The notes beneath the pieces are model-generated. The model was not told where the DNA came from, did no database searches, and saw nothing but the letters and a program-made list of their open reading frames with translations. Of a stretch of 64,000 bases of DNA, positions 61,556-64,000 are shown one piece after another (within the stretch, counting starts at the first letter, position 1; each line of letters begins with the position of its first letter). A program made the translations under genes and the position numbers. This DNA comes from Holophagae bacterium (GTDB taxonomy: Bacteria; Acidobacteriota; Holophagae; Acanthopleuribacterales; Acanthopleuribacteraceae): contig JAJCXM010000004.1 in the NCBI GenBank assembly GCA_029263455.1, positions 310,001 through 374,000 on the forward strand, given 5' to 3'.

Positions 61556-64000
61556 CTAGCGCCCGGATTCCAGCGCTGGCGTACTTACTTGTTTGTTAGC
61601 TAATTCTTTGAGATCCAACCCACCAACGGCCTCGTTTTGTGTCTCAGAATCCCACAAATAGACCCGCAAGTACCGTGTCTCTTTTTCAAGATCTGCAGGA
61701 CTGTACTGTATCTCAAATCGTCCTTCGTGAAGCGCAAATTCCTCACTGCGGATGGTATCGCCTTTGTTATCTAACCAATCCAAAACACCGTGCCCTTCTT
61801 GTAAGCAACTCGCAACGCCGTGAACCGATCGGTTCGATTCTCCTATAGAAACTTGGTCCAGAACGACACATTTGGTTGGATGAGCCAGAGGAACCGCAGG
61901 ATCACCTAGCAAATTATAGGTTTCAACCAAGGTGCGATTCTTAATTTTGCGTTTCGCGTTATTCATCGCTTCGCCAACCGTACCCGGTTCCGAAAACGCT
62001 TCCATATACGGGATTTGCATGGCCATATGCGGGCTGTTACGCCAGGAGGCGCCAATGACGGCAATGGCGCCCTTATCTGGCAAGCGCAGGAATTTCTCGC
62101 CTATGGAGTCTGCGCCCGGATGATCGAATGGCGCTGAAAAACAAGTAAAACTCAAGACGATTGGCGTGGCCTTGGTTGGCGCCAATTGGTCAAGGTCGGC
62201 AAGGGTGAACAAATCGTGGTTCTTTTTGGGATCTGGTGGACCGGTACGCCAGATGAAACGGCCACCGTGTCCATAAAAATAGACTAGGTATTGACCTTGG
62301 TCAAACGCATCCAGTATACGCCTGGTATTGGCTTCGTTACCGGCTTCGGTCGAGTCTGGATAAACTTTGTCCGAAACAAAATCTTTCTCCATCATTTGAG
62401 CGACCAGGCGGTCACTTTGTGATTGAAACGATTTCATATCGTTGGTGATCCATAACGCGTTACGTCGCCACGGCCCAACGTTCTTTTGTTCCATGTAACT
62501 CAACGTCTTGTCAACAATGGCGCGAACCTCATCCGGTTGCGTGACCGGGAAGCGACCAATCGCAATATCGGGATAAAAATCATTACCATCCACACAGGCA
62601 AGACCGCTATCGCTGGCGGAATGCCCACTCGAGTTAAAGAAATCGAGCGTCGGAATTAGGTTACGGGAATTTGAGCGTTCGCCTTCATAAGGCGTACTTG
62701 GGATAGAGGCAAGGATTAGGCCCGAATTGCGCGGGTGATCCGCATAATTTTGGTCTATGACCTCAGCGTTTTTCGTGTCCCAACTGGCATCACCCACCAA
62801 CAACGCATACCGCGGCGCCGGTTCTTGCCACTGGTGATAGGCATAGCTCATGAATGAACGGATGGCATTTGGATGAATAATGCCATGATTGAAAGCATTG
62901 TAGATATCCTGGATATTGACGGCTTTTACAGTCAAGCCGCGTTTTCGATGTGCTTCGATTAATGGTTGGACCGGTTCAAGCAAACGCGGGTGATAGACGA
63001 CGATGTAATCGGCTTGATTCTTCTCATCCCTGAGATCGTTCGCTTCTATTTTCTCGATATGATCGAGTCGGTATAGGTTTTCTTGTGTGCTGGTTGTGAA
63101 CGTTTCTTGGGTAGGTACCTTGAATCTCCAAGCCACGTCTTCCTTATGTTCCCGAGGCGCTTTGACCACGTATTTATGGCCGAGATCCGTGTAAAGTCCT
63201 AGTTCCTTCCCTCGGGTTTCTATCCATTTTTTTTGCCCTATTTTCGCTTCCGAAAGGAAGAATCTATCTTGCCCGATCTGGTTGGCAATCGCGCTCTTCG
63301 GATAGGAAACTTCAAGGCTATTCAGAATGGCCACATCGATCATCCACTTGTCCGCTTTGTCTTTGCGAATAGGAATCTGCAGCGAGATGGTGTTGGCCCC
63401 TTTGTTCAACAACGACACCGGAATGTCACTAACGGCAAAAGAATAAGGCTGCTTACCGTCCCAAAGTTCTTCGCGGATCTTTTTGTCGTTTAAAAACACA
63501 TTCAAGTGATGGTCTTTGACCTCTTGGCCAGGAATACTCGACCAACCTCGCATGTTAAATGTCAGGCTACAAAGGCTGTTACTTGTTTCAAGTAAATCGT
63601 CGAAGTTCAAAGTGACAGAGAACGGCTCTTTGTCATTGCAAGCAAGTTTATGCCAATACCAAATTTCGTGTGCTTCATGGCTAGAACTATTGAACCGCAT
63701 TAATACCGTGTCAACTTCATGATGTTGCTTGGACAAAAACGCTGAATCCAGCAATTCCACATGACCGATCTTGCGTGCCTGTTTGATTTTCGTTTTCGCC
63801 TCTATGCTTGGCGATGTATCGAATTTCAACAGATACACATTGTGAGCTGAGTATTCGTGAAAATGACTGACAGCTCCTTTCAAGGTTTCAGCTCTAAACT
63901 CGAGGCTATCGCCAGGACCGAATTTCGAGCCATCGCTGCTGTTAACCCAGAGCGGCACGCCGTTTCCACCCTGCTCTAATGATATTTTGCGTGCATCCCA
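61556..64000 (-). CDS. C25-family (gingipain-like) cysteine peptidase, 5' end outside window
   Basis: At least 815 residues; the frame is open through base 64000, so the start and signal peptide are missing and a GTG at 63958 is internal. After a beta-rich pro/accessory region (to about residue 320 of the visible part) comes the peptidase C25 fold with DYIVVYHP, LLVGDASWD, GRFPVTQPDEV, the catalytic His in YFYGHGG and the catalytic Cys in SFTCFSAPF, then a short C-terminal beta domain (YSPADLEKETRYLRVYLWD). Gingipains and PorU are of this clan and act at the cell surface in adhesion or secretion. The Fn3-like protein follows. No Por/T9SS genes are in the window. Confidence 0.9.
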   Translation of the reverse strand, partial: WDARKISLEQGGNGVPLWVNSSDGSKFGPGDSLEFRAETLKGAVSHFHEYSAHNVYLLKFDTSPSIEAKTKIKQARKIGHVELLDSAFLSKQHHEVDTVLMRFNSSSHEAHEIWYWHKLACNDKEPFSVTLNFDDLLETSNSLCSLTFNMRGWSSIPGQEVKDHHLNVFLNDKKIREELWDGKQPYSFAVSDIPVSLLNKGANTISLQIPIRKDKADKWMIDVAILNSLEVSYPKSAIANQIGQDRFFLSEAKIGQKKWIETRGKELGLYTDLGHKYVVKAPREHKEDVAWRFKVPTQETFTTSTQENLYRLDHIEKIEANDLRDEKNQADYIVVYHPRLLEPVQPLIEAHRKRGLTVKAVNIQDIYNAFNHGIIHPNAIRSFMSYAYHQWQEPAPRYALLVGDASWDTKNAEVIDQNYADHPRNSGLILASIPSTPYEGERSNSRNLIPTLDFFNSSGHSASDSGLACVDGNDFYPDIAIGRFPVTQPDEVRAIVDKTLSYMEQKNVGPWRRNALWITNDMKSFQSQSDRLVAQMMEKDFVSDKVYPDSTEAGNEANTRRILDAFDQGQYLVYFYGHGGRFIWRTGPPDPKKNHDLFTLADLDQLAPTKATPIVLSFTCFSAPFDHPGADSIGEKFLRLPDKGAIAVIGASWRNSPHMAMQIPYMEAFSEPGTVGEAMNNAKRKIKNRTLVETYNLLGDPAVPLAHPTKCVVLDQVSIGESNRSVHGVASCLQEGHGVLDWLDNKGDTIRSEEFALHEGRFEIQYSPADLEKETRYLRVYLWDSETQNEAVGGLDLKELANKQVSTPALESGR

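Noticed and set aside
1-64000. CRISPR arrays, transposases, integrase or attachment sites
   Set aside because: No regularly spaced repeats, no transposase or integrase motifs and no target-site duplications were seen.

Overview
The window is 64 kb of gene-dense chromosome (coding on both strands, moderate GC) from a Gram-negative-type bacterium with an outer membrane. Several protein types point to the Acidobacteriota, possibly a Holophagae/Acanthopleuribacter-like lineage: an Oar-like TonB-dependent receptor with an N-terminal carboxypeptidase-regulatory domain, a beta-propeller (Reg_prop/Y_Y_Y) sensor kinase, TPR-histidine kinases, secreted carboxypeptidase-regulatory proteins and a gingipain-type C25 peptidase. 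The phylum assignment is an inference from gene content only; there is no rRNA, tRNA, insertion sequence, CRISPR array or prophage gene in the window. Start codons are often TTG or GTG, and many neighbours overlap by ATGA.

Layout. 1-5 kb: end of a J-domain gene, an unknown protein with a RodZ-like membrane regulator, pyrimidine-nucleoside phosphorylase and a YfgM-like TPR protein. 5-11 kb: RND/MMPL exporter, BCP peroxiredoxin and a SWIM-SNF2 helicase. 10.6-13.5 kb: a complete EF-P beta-lysylation set (epmB divergent from efp-epmA). 13.5-18.3 kb: pheA, a TrmH-type methyltransferase and metG in one minus-strand run, then moaE/moaD. 18.4-22.9 kb: one plus-strand operon, pdxS-pdxT-ygfZ-PTPS-like-Nudix-rhodanese/MauE. 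22.9-27 kb: DUF1801 protein, PhoD-like lipoprotein, pnuC, a 38-codon bridging ORF and putP. 27-35 kb: a long minus-strand run reading nucleoside deoxyribosyltransferase-like/XRE protein, membrane protein, ABC-2 exporter, small membrane protein, ribD-ribE-ribBA-ribH and a histidine phosphatase. 35-38.6 kb: comF, two small unknowns and a HEAT-repeat protein.

38.7-64 kb is more accessory and surface-oriented: the TonB-dependent receptor, MmcQ/YjbR, pirin, DUF1622, a beta-lactamase-TPR fusion, a TPR sensor with a decayed kinase domain, an unknown helical protein, a 584-bp palindrome-rich divergent region, a propeller kinase/response regulator pair with a secreted protein behind it, a lytic transglycosylase, an ECF sigma factor translationally coupled to a very unusual anti-sigma/TonB/VWA-like protein followed by a 1019-residue exported membrane protein, and finally a small Fn3-like exported protein beside a C25 cysteine peptidase that runs off the window.

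The strongest candidates for an undescribed system are (i) the ECF sigma / ZAS-TonB-VWA fusion / giant membrane protein locus at 54.8-61.2 kb and (ii) the deoxyribosyltransferase-like/XRE fusion with its overlapping membrane partner and inverted-repeat promoter at 33.4-35.1 kb. A genome-architecture oddity is that all nine convergent gene pairs meet with at most 11 bp between them, three of them with interlocking stop codons in a CTAA/CTAG tetramer.
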